DNA of 64,000 nucleotides. Source: Formosa sp. Hel1_31_208 (GTDB lineage Bacteria > Bacteroidota > Bacteroidia > Flavobacteriales > Flavobacteriaceae). The stretch covers positions 3,017,001-3,081,000 of the forward strand of contig NZ_LT629733.1 in the NCBI RefSeq assembly GCF_900104785.1. The letters run 5' to 3'. Below are positions 37,017 to 46,606 of the stretch, piece by piece (position 1 is the first letter of the stretch; every line of letters starts with the position of its first letter). The position numbers and the translations under genes were made by a program. The notes beneath the pieces were generated by a model. That model was given only the letters and a program-made list of their open reading frames with translations, searched no databases and was not told the origin of the DNA.

Positions 37017-38204
37017 ATGCAAATCAAAACCAACCGCATTGAGTCTATTGATGTTTTAAGAGGTCTTGTAATGGTAATTATGGCATTAGATCATGTGAGA
37101 GATTATACGAACACGGGCTATCTCTTCATTAATCCAACAAATATGGATTCTACGACACCTGCATTATTTTTTACGAGATGGATTACCCACTTTTGCGCAC
37201 CTGTTTTTGTGTTTCTTGCAGGTACCTCTGCATTTTTGTTTGGCTCAAAACAACCAACAAAAAAAAACCTCTCAAAATTTTTATTTACACGAGGACTCTG
37301 GCTAATTTTTATAGAACTAACAGTTGTCAATTTTGCTTGGACTTTTGATATCGGTTTGGGTGTACACATTTTTCAAGTGATATGGGCTATTGGTATTTGT
37401 ATGATGTTTCTGGCTGCTTTAATTTATCTACATAAAACACTGTTATTGGTGTTAGGTTTTATCATTCTTATTGGTCATAATCTTTTAGATGGCATTACTG
37501 TACAAGGCAATGATCCACTTTCATTATTATGGTATTTCACACATCAACAAGGATCAGTAGCATTCAATAATGGGGAAAGTTTACTATTTATTGCTTATCC
37601 ATTTTTACCGTGGTTAGGCATTATGGTTTTAGGCTATTGTTTTGGACATTTTTACCAGAAAGGATTTGATATTAAGATTCGTAAAAAGTGGCTACTTTAT
37701 ATGGGTTTAGGTGCTATAGCTCTATTTATAAGTATACGTTTTATTAATATCTACGGAAATTTGACACCTTGGAGCGAACAAAAAGATGGTGCGCATACAT
37801 TAATATCTTTTTTAAATACAACTAAATATCCACCATCGTTGTTATATACATTAATGACGCTTGGTCCGGCTATGCTGTTTTTATATATTATTGAATCTGT
37901 AAAGAATTGGTTTACAAATATTTTAGTAGTCATAGGACGTGTACCATTTTTTTACTACATTATTCATTTGTATGTGATTCACCTTTTCGGATTAATAGGT
38001 CTGACACTTTTAGGTGAAAATTGGAAAGAATTAGTTTTAACTCCTCAACGATTCATGAGTAAATATCTTGCTACTAAAGGTTATGATCTATGGGTTACTT
38101 ACCTGATTTGGTTTATTACTATTGTATTACTCTATCCATTATGCAAAATGTATATGAAATATAAAGCCAACAATAAAGACAAATGGTGGTTGAGTTATTT
38201 ATAG
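37017..38204 (+). CDS. DUF1624 / heparan-alpha-glucosaminide acetyltransferase-like membrane protein
   Basis: A 395-aa protein with about 10 membrane helices. The N-terminus carries the family signature IDVLRGLVMVIMALDHVRDY, including the conserved His after helix 1. The frame extends 15 codons upstream from a TTG, but the ATG just before IKTNRIESIDVLRG is preferred because the extension is hydrophilic and not family-like. Relatives transfer acyl groups from a cytoplasmic donor to an extracytoplasmic sugar. The bacterial substrate is unknown. Confidence 0.85.
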   Translation: MQIKTNRIESIDVLRGLVMVIMALDHVRDYTNTGYLFINPTNMDSTTPALFFTRWITHFCAPVFVFLAGTSAFLFGSKQPTKKNLSKFLFTRGLWLIFIELTVVNFAWTFDIGLGVHIFQVIWAIGICMMFLAALIYLHKTLLLVLGFIILIGHNLLDGITVQGNDPLSLLWYFTHQQGSVAFNNGESLLFIAYPFLPWLGIMVLGYCFGHFYQKGFDIKIRKKWLLYMGLGAIALFISIRFINIYGNLTPWSEQKDGAHTLISFLNTTKYPPSLLYTLMTLGPAMLFLYIIESVKNWFTNILVVIGRVPFFYYIIHLYVIHLFGLIGLTLLGENWKELVLTPQRFMSKYLATKGYDLWVTYLIWFITIVLLYPLCKMYMKYKANNKDKWWLSYL

Positions 38205-38222
38205 GATTCTAACCTAGAATAG

Positions 38223-38250
38223 AAAAGCACAATCCTAAAATTGTGCTTTT
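38223..38250 (+). terminator. terminator after the DUF1624 gene
   Basis: An 11-bp stem (AAAAGCACAAT / ATTGTGCTTTT) with a 6-nt loop and a following T-tract. It lies between convergent genes and may serve both. Confidence 0.88.
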
Positions 38251-38289
38251 TTTATTGGTGTGATTCCTACTTTTGAAGAATGTTTTTTT

Positions 38290-39630
38290 TTAAATCTCTC
38301 TATTAGAATCCCAAGCCTCTAAATAATCTTTAACGGCTTTTACAAATTGTCCGCCAAGCGCACCATTAACGACTCTATGATCATAGGAGTGCGATAAGAA
38401 CATTCTATAACGAATACCTATAAAATCACCTTCAGGAGTTTCGACAACTGCAGGAACTTTTCTAATAGCTCCTAAAGCTAGTATTCCAACTTGTGGTTGA
38501 TTGATAATTGGTGTTCCCATGATACTACCAAAAGTACCAACATTAGTTACCGTATAGGTACCACCTTGAATATCGTCTGGTTTTAATTGATTATGACGTG
38601 CGCGATTTGCTAAGTCATTTACCTTTTTAGTCATTCCTACTAAATTCAACTGATCTGCATCTTTAATGACAGGTACAATTAAATTTCCGTCGGCCAAAGC
38701 CGCAGCCATTCCTAGATTGACATGCTTCTTTTTAATGATGTTATCCCCTTGTATCGAAATATTCATCATTGGAAAATCGCGCAATGCTTTTGCCACTGCT
38801 TCCATGAATATTGGTGTAAAAGTCAGGTTTTCTCCTTCTCTTTTAAAGAACTCATCTTTCACTTTCTTACGCCAGTTCCAGATTTTCGTCACATCGGCTT
38901 CTATAAAACTCTGCACATGAGCAGACGTTTGCACAGATTCTACCATATGATGAGCAATAAGTTTACCCATTCTAGTCATCTCTACAATCTCATCATCTCC
39001 ACTTGCTAACACTGGAGCCGGTTGTGACTTTCTCTCAACTGCATTCACTTGAGCGGCCGCTGGTTTCGCTGTTTCAGATGGAACAGATTTTACAGGTTCG
39101 GATTGCGCGCTTCTTGAATCTAAATATGCTAGAATATCATTTTTGGTCACGCGTCCATCTTTTCCAGAACCTGGCATCGCATCGAGCTCATTCTGTGTTA
39201 CCGCTTCTTGTTTTGCAATATTCCTTACTAAGGGTGAATAAAAACGATCTCCTGAGCTTACGATTGGCGCAGCAGTTTCTTGCGCTACTGTAACTGTTTT
39301 TGTCACCTCAGCAACAGCAACCGGTTCTGGAATAGATTCTGATGCTAGGACTTCTCCTTTTGGAGCAGCAGTTGCTACAGTATCTTCACCATCTATCTCT
39401 ATAACAGCAATAGTTTGACCTACCTGAACAACATCATCAACTGCAAATAGTATTTCTACTAACACACCATCTACCTCACTTGGCACTTCACTATCAACTT
39501 TGTCTGTAGCAATTTCTAGCACTGCTTCATCAGCTTCAATTGTGTCACCAACCTCTTTTAACCAAGATGTTATTGTTGCCTCTGCAACACTCTCTCCCAT
39601 TTTTGGAAGCTTTAGTTCAAATTTTGCCAT
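38290..39630 (-). CDS. 2-oxo acid dehydrogenase E2 (dihydrolipoamide acyltransferase)
   Basis: A 446-aa E2 component. The N-terminal lipoyl domain has the modified Lys44 in ATDKVDSEVPSEV. A linker is followed by a peripheral-subunit-binding domain (about 130-170, SPLVRNIAKQEAV) and then the catalytic domain (about 215-446). The usual active-site HxxxDG appears here as HRVVNG (His418 to Asn422), so the conserved aspartate is replaced by asparagine. It could be the E2 of pyruvate, branched-chain or 2-oxoglutarate dehydrogenase; the sequence favours the branched-chain/acetyl type. No E1 or E3 gene is adjacent. Confidence 0.92.
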   Translation of the reverse strand: MAKFELKLPKMGESVAEATITSWLKEVGDTIEADEAVLEIATDKVDSEVPSEVDGVLVEILFAVDDVVQVGQTIAVIEIDGEDTVATAAPKGEVLASESIPEPVAVAEVTKTVTVAQETAAPIVSSGDRFYSPLVRNIAKQEAVTQNELDAMPGSGKDGRVTKNDILAYLDSRSAQSEPVKSVPSETAKPAAAQVNAVERKSQPAPVLASGDDEIVEMTRMGKLIAHHMVESVQTSAHVQSFIEADVTKIWNWRKKVKDEFFKREGENLTFTPIFMEAVAKALRDFPMMNISIQGDNIIKKKHVNLGMAAALADGNLIVPVIKDADQLNLVGMTKKVNDLANRARHNQLKPDDIQGGTYTVTNVGTFGSIMGTPIINQPQVGILALGAIRKVPAVVETPEGDFIGIRYRMFLSHSYDHRVVNGALGGQFVKAVKDYLEAWDSNREI

Positions 39631-39667
39631 ATCTGTAATCTAGCGTCTATAATTTGTTTATGGATTG

Positions 39668-39675
39668 CAAAATTA
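39668..39675 (-). promoter_or_regulatory. -7 element (TAATTTTG) for the E2 gene
   Basis: A full TAnnTTTG match on the minus strand, 37 nt before the ATG. Confidence 0.45.
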
Positions 39676-39710
39676 ATGAAAAATCAACACAATTATTGAG
39701 ATTATTTCAA

Positions 39711-40817
39711 TTAATTATCTGCAATAGATATAACTTCTCCCCTACGTTTGGAGCTATTACTTCCGATGATAAAGTTAGAGTTTTTTGGAAGAATTTTAAA
39801 TGTTGACGTACAATTTTTAGGTGTATTGGACAGTATTTCGATGATTGACTTAAAATTAAGATAATTATTGTCTAAAATATATTCTGTGCCATCAACATAA
39901 TTAGTAAAATGATTAACCACAATTAATTCCTTTGCCAAAGCAACTTCTACGCGCTTATGATGTTCCGCAGACACCAGTACATATTGCTTTGGAGTTTTAT
40001 GTTCTATTTCCGAAGTGCTACGAAATAAAGGCGCTAATTTTATTCCTAGCCATACAAGTACATTAAAAATTACATTAGACTTAAAATGTTTGTCGTAAAA
40101 AATTTGCATCGCACCATAAAAACGCTTGGCATAAGTTTCATCTTTTAATGTGCTTTCCCCTTTGTAATGTATAACAGTTGTGTTGCCTTGATACATATTG
40201 TGATAATTAGCTTTAAGTACTTTGTATGATAAATCTATGTCTTCACCATACATAAAATAGTCTTCGTCAAATCCCTGAACCTCATTATATACTGCTCTTC
40301 GTATCATCATAAAAGCACCTACAAAAACGGGCACTCTCCCTGTCCCTTTTTCATTTAGATTAGACGCATAATAGGATTGGGACATCCCGAGAATTTTTTT
40401 GATAGCTATAAAAGGTGTTGGTATATTCCTTTTACTTTCTGGAAGAAAACGCCCTTGCCCATCAATAAGTCTGCATGATAAAATCCCTAGCTTATGTTTT
40501 AACTCCGAAAGACTAAGGAGATGTACAAAAGTATCTTCTGCAACGACCGTATCTGGGTTTAAAATACAAACGTATTCTCCTTTGGCCGCTTTTACTCCAA
40601 TATTATTTCCTTTTGAAAATCCGAAATTTTCTTTGTTTTCAATCAGTTTGATATTTGGGAATACAGTTTTGACCATAGCACAGCTACCGTCTACAGAATG
40701 GTTATCAACGACAATAATTTCAGATTCTATATCCACCAAAGCCGCTTCGACACTTTTAAGACAGAGTTCTAAAAAATGGCGTACATTATAATTCAATATG
40801 ATTACTGAGAGCTTCAA
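39711..40817 (-). CDS. family 2 glycosyltransferase (rhamnosyltransferase-like)
   Basis: A 368-aa GT-A enzyme: VIILNYNVRHFLELCLKS at the N-terminus, VVDNHSVDGS near 37-46, a DxD-like NPDT near 93 and the acid/base region GFDEDYFMYGEDIDLSYKV near 184-202. This matches WcaA/RfbF-type cell-surface glycosyltransferases. The C-terminal 90 residues (about 275-368) are not part of the catalytic domain and are unrecognised. It starts 7 nt after recR and so is likely co-transcribed with it. Confidence 0.88.
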   Translation of the reverse strand: MKLSVIILNYNVRHFLELCLKSVEAALVDIESEIIVVDNHSVDGSCAMVKTVFPNIKLIENKENFGFSKGNNIGVKAAKGEYVCILNPDTVVAEDTFVHLLSLSELKHKLGILSCRLIDGQGRFLPESKRNIPTPFIAIKKILGMSQSYYASNLNEKGTGRVPVFVGAFMMIRRAVYNEVQGFDEDYFMYGEDIDLSYKVLKANYHNMYQGNTTVIHYKGESTLKDETYAKRFYGAMQIFYDKHFKSNVIFNVLVWLGIKLAPLFRSTSEIEHKTPKQYVLVSAEHHKRVEVALAKELIVVNHFTNYVDGTEYILDNNYLNFKSIIEILSNTPKNCTSTFKILPKNSNFIIGSNSSKRRGEVISIADN

Positions 40818-40824
40818 AGGGTCG

Positions 40825-41442
40825 CTAGGATTTTAAGGAGGCTTCAAATGGGATTCTATTTATAATACTTCTTCCAAGTGTGACTTCATCGGTATATTCC
40901 AATTCATTTCCTACAGAAATACCTCTTGCTATGGTAGAGGTTTTTACGTGATATTCCTGAATTTGTTTATAAATATAAAAATTAGTGGTATCGCCTTCCA
41001 TAGTAGATCCTAAGGCAAAAATTAGTTCTTTTACCTTACCTTGCTTTACTTTTTCAACCAACGGCTGTATATTCAACTCATTAGGTCCAATACCATCCAT
41101 GGGTGATATCTTTCCACCTAACACATGATACAACCCTCTAAATGAACTCGTGTTTTCGATAGCCATGACATCTCGAATATCTTCAACAACACAAACAATA
41201 TCGTCTACGCGGTTTGGATTAGCACAAATTTCGCATAGCTCTGTATCACTAATGTTATGACAACTTTTACAGAATTTAATTTTGGTACGCATTTCACTCA
41301 AGGCATTAGCAAAATTCAAGGTTTGCTCTTTGGGTTGGCGTAATAAATGCAGTACCAAACGCAAAGCCGTACGCTTACCAACACCCGGTAGCTGCGACAT
41401 TTCATTAACTGCGTTTTCTAATAATTTAGAAGAAAATTCCAT
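40825..41442 (-). CDS. recR: recombination mediator protein RecR
   Basis: A 205-aa DNA repair protein that works with RecO/RecF to load RecA on gapped DNA. It has an N-terminal helix-hairpin-helix ([17 protein letters not shown]), a four-cysteine zinc finger ([16 protein letters not shown]) and a Toprim domain ([13 protein letters not shown]...[16 protein letters not shown]). Length and motifs are all typical. Confidence 0.97.
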   Translation of the reverse strand: MEFSSKLLENAVNEMSQLPGVGKRTALRLVLHLLRQPKEQTLNFANALSEMRTKIKFCKSCHNISDTELCEICANPNRVDDIVCVVEDIRDVMAIENTSSFRGLYHVLGGKISPMDGIGPNELNIQPLVEKVKQGKVKELIFALGSTMEGDTTNFYIYKQIQEYHVKTSTIARGISVGNELEYTDEVTLGRSIINRIPFEASLKS

Positions 41443-41491
41443 AGTTGCGAATTTACAATATGTCTAGCAATTTCGAATACCTTTACACAAA

Positions 41492-41523
41492 AAAACCACC
41501 ATCAGATAACTGACAGTGGTTTT
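41492..41523 (-). terminator. terminator of the T9SS BNR-repeat gene
   Basis: AAAACCAC / GTGGTTTT with an inner TCAG / CTGA stem, separated by a 2x2 internal loop and closed by a 4-nt loop. Seven T's follow on the minus strand. It lies 21 nt after the stop. Confidence 0.82.
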
Positions 41524-41543
41524 ACCTTATACTTGAATTAAGC

Positions 41544-44510
41544 TTATTCGATTACTAATTTTTTAGTTACGAATCCTCTTGAATTATTAATCTTAACAAA
41601 ATATAGTCCGGTAGCATAATTTGAAACGTCAATTGTCTTAGGTTGAGCTATCGTTTGGTTCTTAGCGAAGTACATTAATTTACCTTGAGTATCAAAAATT
41701 CGTATCGAGACTTTCTCAGTTTTATCCCAACTCAATGTCACATTTTTATTAGTAGGATTAGGATACATATTAAATGACTCTAAATCAAACTCACTTAAAC
41801 TAAGGGTATCATCAAATAGGTCTGAGCGCCATAGTCCGCGTCCATAAGTTGCGGCATAGACTTTTTCATCTACTGTATTAATTTCTAATTCACTAATAAT
41901 CACATTAGGTAAACCGTTACTAAAAGGTTGCCATTCTGTATAGGTATTATCAATATAGTATACACCATAATTCATACCTAAATACAAGCCATCAAAACCA
42001 TTGTCATGCCAAACCAAGGCTTGTGCATTAAAGTTTGGTAAGTTAAGTTGGTATGAGGTCCAATTATCTCCTCCATTTGTAGAAACAAATACCTTACGAC
42101 CATCTGTTGTAGCAATTGCAACTTTAGCTGGATCTGAAGGATGAACAGCTATAGAGTTAATATTCCCGAGTATTCCAGGTATTTCTGTCCATACGGTATT
42201 GACATCTGCATTTGTATTTTTAAACATTCGATTTCCATCAGCGGCATACATCACGTTACTATTAGATGGTGCTATTTTCAAATGGTTTAAGTCTCCTCCA
42301 AAGTTTTGTGAAATACTCGTCCAGAACGTTCCACCATTTACTGATTTATAAACTTCATCATAGCCTGTATAAATTGTATTTGGTGTTATAGGATCTTGTT
42401 CAAAAGGCGTGATCCAGTTTCCTGATTTGCCGTCAGGTTCTGGCAAGCCGGTATAATTTGCACCTCCATTAAAGGTTTTATATAATGACCCAAACTGAGA
42501 GGTCCCGTAAAGTATGTTACTATCATTTTTATCTACAAACGATTCCATTCCATCAGCACCTAACCAATCTGACCAAACGCCATCAGCTGCTCTCACAGAT
42601 GTACCATTATCTTGAGATCCTCCGGTAACGATTACAGGATCGGTTTGACTAATTCCAATTTTATAAAATTGTCTAATTCCTAAACCTGTTGTTAAGTCTC
42701 TATAAAATGTTGAATTTACTGTTGTTGGGTTGTCTGCGACATAAACGCCACCATCAGTCCCGGCATAAAGTTTACCTTCAATAAATTCTAATATATCCAC
42801 ATCAGCATGACAATAGCCAATATTTAGTGAAGCTGCATTTCCAGGAACCCATTGAGAAGTTATACCAAAAGTAGTTCCCCCATCAGTAGAACGCCACGTA
42901 TTAATACCAGCAATATGAACATCATCAATATTAGTTGGGTTAATAGCTATATCCATATCTCTTGGTGCTTGTCCTAAATTATCATTAGCATTGGTATCAT
43001 ATCCAAAATAATTCTTATTGTTATGATCTAACTCAGTGAATGTGTTTCCACTATTATCAGAGCGATGAAAACCTGCAAAGGTTCCATTTTGAGCTTCTAA
43101 GACATATACAACATCTGGATTAGCAGGTGAAACACCAATCATTTTTGGCCCTCCTGCAAAGGTATTAGGACTAGTTTCAAAGCCATCTTCAAAAACAGTC
43201 CCTAATGTTGCATCATTTATTGACACATCATCTAATGTTAATCCGCGACCATAGAATGACGTTCCTTCAAATGCCACATAATAATCAGAACTCGGATTAG
43301 GCAATGCTAGTGTAATATCATTCCATGTTGCTGATTCTGAGGTATATTCTGCCAATTCTATCCAGCTTCCGCCGGCTGATGTTTTATATAAAACTCTCAC
43401 GGTATCTATATCTCCTGCCCAATTTACATTGGTATACGAAAAGCTTACAGTTGGGCTAGAAGCACCTGTTAAATCTAAAGCTGGTGTTATCAAATTAGTT
43501 GTTGGTTCTGAGAAATTACCAATATAGAAAAGTGCCATTCCAGAACCTGTTCTTGGCGTTACCGAATTATTCTGATTAGATCCTGATGTGGTCCAATCAT
43601 TAGTTCCACTTACAAATTCTTGAGTCCAAGACCCTAATCCGTTTGGAGATGTAAAAGTAGTTCCTCCATCTGTGGACTTAAAGAAAGACGTTCCTGAGGC
43701 GTAAATAACATTAGTATCTCCAGGCTTAAACTCTATGTCATAGCCATTGGTTGCGCTAGAGGTGATCCTCGTCCATGTGGCTCCTGTATCTGTAGATTTA
43801 AAAATCCCTCCACCTTCAACAGAACAATACATTTTACTGGTATCTGTTGGATCTATTAAAATTTTGTTCACATTACCGTTTCCTGTATCGGCTAACAATG
43901 ACCATGTAGCCCCTGCATCAACCGATTTAAAAATTGTTCCGCTAGTCGTTCCCCAATAATAAATAGAAGCGTTAGTGGGATCTATAGCTAAGGCGTAAAC
44001 GACAAGGTTAGAAAGGTCATCTGTTAAGACATCCCAAGTCACTCCACCATCAAGTGTTTTCCATACACCTCCAGAATTTGCTCCAACAATCATATGATCT
44101 GAATTACCACTCTCGGCTGCAATGGCTGTAATACGACCAACTCCTGGGTTCCATCCACTACTTTGATTCCAATAAACAGGACCTAATTCTTCCCAACTTC
44201 CAACGGTAGTTCTAGCAAGAGTTGTCGATTCATTTAAATAGCTATTATAGGCTTCGAGCTCATTGAAATAAAACTCAGGCGATTTTAACATGCCATTTTC
44301 GTCCATATTTCTTAAAGCTTGATATTCCCAACGTTTGTATGGTTTATAGCCTCGTCCTCTTTCGGTTCCAACTAATGCAAAATGGGCTTCAGCGGCTGTT
44401 TGAATCTCAGCAACCGTATAGGTGCCTTGTGCAATCATTTGTCTGTAGTCTTGAGACCAAACCACAGTAAACGAGAAAAGAAAAGCCAATAGTAGGTAAA
44501 AATTTTTCAT
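41544..44510 (-). CDS. large secreted BNR/VPS10-like beta-propeller protein with T9SS type A sorting domain
   Basis: A 988-aa secreted protein. A signal peptide ends near residue 19 (TVVWS|Q). Multiple BNR/sortilin-type repeats (patterns such as SVDAGATW, STDTGATW, STDGGTTF, STNGGDNW) form one or two propellers. A jelly-roll-like insert (about 300-445, PALDLTGASSPTVSFSYTNV) interrupts them. The last 75 residues are a T9SS type A domain (FNMYPNPTNKNVTLSWD; IRIFDTQGKLMYF; VTKKLVIE). Such proteins are cell-surface or released binding proteins; no glycosidase catalytic residues are assigned. Confidence 0.92.
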   Translation of the reverse strand: MKNFYLLLAFLFSFTVVWSQDYRQMIAQGTYTVAEIQTAAEAHFALVGTERGRGYKPYKRWEYQALRNMDENGMLKSPEFYFNELEAYNSYLNESTTLARTTVGSWEELGPVYWNQSSGWNPGVGRITAIAAESGNSDHMIVGANSGGVWKTLDGGVTWDVLTDDLSNLVVYALAIDPTNASIYYWGTTSGTIFKSVDAGATWSLLADTGNGNVNKILIDPTDTSKMYCSVEGGGIFKSTDTGATWTRITSSATNGYDIEFKPGDTNVIYASGTSFFKSTDGGTTFTSPNGLGSWTQEFVSGTNDWTTSGSNQNNSVTPRTGSGMALFYIGNFSEPTTNLITPALDLTGASSPTVSFSYTNVNWAGDIDTVRVLYKTSAGGSWIELAEYTSESATWNDITLALPNPSSDYYVAFEGTSFYGRGLTLDDVSINDATLGTVFEDGFETSPNTFAGGPKMIGVSPANPDVVYVLEAQNGTFAGFHRSDNSGNTFTELDHNNKNYFGYDTNANDNLGQAPRDMDIAINPTNIDDVHIAGINTWRSTDGGTTFGITSQWVPGNAASLNIGYCHADVDILEFIEGKLYAGTDGGVYVADNPTTVNSTFYRDLTTGLGIRQFYKIGISQTDPVIVTGGSQDNGTSVRAADGVWSDWLGADGMESFVDKNDSNILYGTSQFGSLYKTFNGGANYTGLPEPDGKSGNWITPFEQDPITPNTIYTGYDEVYKSVNGGTFWTSISQNFGGDLNHLKIAPSNSNVMYAADGNRMFKNTNADVNTVWTEIPGILGNINSIAVHPSDPAKVAIATTDGRKVFVSTNGGDNWTSYQLNLPNFNAQALVWHDNGFDGLYLGMNYGVYYIDNTYTEWQPFSNGLPNVIISELEINTVDEKVYAATYGRGLWRSDLFDDTLSLSEFDLESFNMYPNPTNKNVTLSWDKTEKVSIRIFDTQGKLMYFAKNQTIAQPKTIDVSNYATGLYFVKINNSRGFVTKKLVIE

Positions 44511-44670
44511 AATGAATAATGGTTAGAATTAAGTACATTGAAATGTTTAGAGACCATGAAAAACTGTTATTTCAGAAAAACATGGTGCTTCATTAGAAAT
44601 TACTTAATATTGTTTACAATTTTTTACGAAAATAAGATATTTGAATTAAATCTTCGCTAAACTTGCAAAT

Positions 44671-46107
44671 ATGTCGACGAACGCCATCATTTTCCTCATT
44701 CTAGCCTATTTTGGTGTCTTAATTTTAATTTCTTATTTCACGGGTAAAACATCCGGAAATGAGGCGTTTTTTAAAGGGAATAAACAATCACCATGGTACG
44801 TTGTTGCTTTTGGGATGATAGGTGCATCACTTTCAGGAGTTACCTTTATTTCTGTTCCTGGCTGGATTGAGGCCTCTCAGTTTAGCTATATGCAGGTCGT
44901 ATTGGGCTATATCGTTGGTTACCTCGTCATAGGAACAGTACTCTTACCCTTATATTATCGACTCAATTTAACATCAATATATACGTATTTAGAAACGCGA
45001 TTTGGAAATTATGCATATAAGACAGGTTCGTCCTTCTTTCTAATCTCCAGAATAGTTGGCGCGAGTTTCAGATTATATCTCGTCGCCAATGTACTGCAAA
45101 TTGTATTATTTGATGAATTAGGGGTGAGTTTCTGGCAAACAGTGACCATTACAGTATTACTCATATGGCTTTACACATTTAAGTCTGGAATTAAAACGAT
45201 AGTTTGGACAGATACCTTGCAAACACTTTTTATGCTTGTCGCTGTAGGCGTCGCTATTTATTTCGTTAGTGATGAACTGGGAATAGAAAGCGGAAATCTA
45301 CTAGGTTACGTACTCGATAGCGATCTTTCTAAAATGTTCTTTTTTGATGATTATAAATCCGGGAACTATTTTTGGAAGCAATTTATTTCTGGAGCCTTTA
45401 TTGCTATTGTTATGACGGGTTTAGATCAAGATATGATGCAAAAGAATCTCACCTGTAGATCTTTAAAAGATGCTCAAAAAAACATGTTTTGGTTTACCAT
45501 TGTTTTGACCATTGTCAATTTTGTGTTTTTAAGTTTAGGTTTGCTACTCACTATATATGCTCAGCAAAATGGTATTGATGCGCATAAAGATGATCTTTTT
45601 CCTATTTTGGCTAAACATCATTTAGGAGTTGGTGTTTTTGCTTTTTTCTTGTTAGGCCTTATTGCTGCTGCCTACTCAAGTGCAGACAGTGCCTTAACCT
45701 CACTAACAACCTCTTTTAGCATTGACATTTTAGATATTGAAAAAAAATACACCCAAGAACAACAAGTCGTCACCAGAAAACGAATCCATGTGGTCATTTC
45801 ATTGGTGCTTATTCTAGTCATCATCGCTTTTAAATATATCATTAAAGATGAAAGTGTGATCGCTAAATTATTTGTTTTTGCAGGCTATACTTACGGACCT
45901 TTACTTGGTTTATATGCCTTTGGTTTATTTACATCTTGGAATGTAAAGGATAAATTAGTGCCAATGATTGCGCTATTATCACCCATACTATCTTATCTCA
46001 TTAGTGTTAATAGCCTTAAATGGTTCGGATTTGAATTTGGATTCTTTATTTTAATTCTTAACGGACTATTAACCTTTCTAGGTTTAATACTGATTCGTAG
46101 ACAATAA
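44671..46107 (+). CDS. sodium:solute symporter family protein
   Basis: A 478-aa inner-membrane transporter of the SSS family with about 13 helices. Conserved features are GMIGASLSGVTFISVPGW in the region of helices 1-2, YLETRFG, and the sodium-site AAAYSSADSALTSLTTSF near residue 335. It imports a small organic solute with Na+; the solute is unknown. The last 24 bp overlap the convergent CoA-binding gene. Confidence 0.9.
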   Translation: MSTNAIIFLILAYFGVLILISYFTGKTSGNEAFFKGNKQSPWYVVAFGMIGASLSGVTFISVPGWIEASQFSYMQVVLGYIVGYLVIGTVLLPLYYRLNLTSIYTYLETRFGNYAYKTGSSFFLISRIVGASFRLYLVANVLQIVLFDELGVSFWQTVTITVLLIWLYTFKSGIKTIVWTDTLQTLFMLVAVGVAIYFVSDELGIESGNLLGYVLDSDLSKMFFFDDYKSGNYFWKQFISGAFIAIVMTGLDQDMMQKNLTCRSLKDAQKNMFWFTIVLTIVNFVFLSLGLLLTIYAQQNGIDAHKDDLFPILAKHHLGVGVFAFFLLGLIAAAYSSADSALTSLTTSFSIDILDIEKKYTQEQQVVTRKRIHVVISLVLILVIIAFKYIIKDESVIAKLFVFAGYTYGPLLGLYAFGLFTSWNVKDKLVPMIALLSPILSYLISVNSLKWFGFEFGFFILILNGLLTFLGLILIRRQ

Positions 46108-46446
46108 TACTAAAGTACACGCCTCTTCAAAATAAATATTGTGTTGTTTTAAGATATTTTGAAATTCAGGATTTTCAGTACCTGGATTAAAAATAATACG
46201 CCTTGGTTGTAATGCGATGACATAGTCGTAGAACGGCTTTTGTCGACTCGGGTTTAAATAAAGTGTCACCGTATGAATTTCTTGATAGGGCATTAGATTG
46301 GTGTCTATATTTATTCCACCAACCTCTCCTTCTCTCAAACCAAAGGCCACAACCTCATGGCCAGAATCTATCAATCTGTTAATTGCAAAATTAGAATAAC
46401 GCTGCGGTTTTAATGATGCACCTAAAACCAATGTCTTTTTTACCAT
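46084..46446 (-). CDS. CoA-binding domain protein
   Basis: A 120-aa soluble Rossmann-fold protein of the CoA_binding/YccU type: KTLVLGASLKPQRYSNFAINRL, VVAFGLREGEVGGI and IIFNPGTENPEF. The frame runs 17 codons further upstream, but MVKKTLVLGAS is the family start. Function is unproven; relatives are thought to bind CoA or nucleotides. The gene ends inside the symporter coding sequence on the other strand. Confidence 0.88.
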   Translation of the reverse strand: MVKKTLVLGASLKPQRYSNFAINRLIDSGHEVVAFGLREGEVGGINIDTNLMPYQEIHTVTLYLNPSRQKPFYDYVIALQPRRIIFNPGTENPEFQNILKQHNIYFEEACTLVLLSTNQY

Positions 46447-46606
46447 TGCAATTGTTTTGAGACAAAAGTACAATTCATTGCATAATGGCTCTTGCAAATG
46501 TTAAAAAAATGTTAAGGTGCGTTAAAACGAGTAACACCTTGAGGAAGTAATCGTCTATGTTAATACAATCAAATTAATTTCATCAATCTAAATCAATCAA
46601 TCAAAA

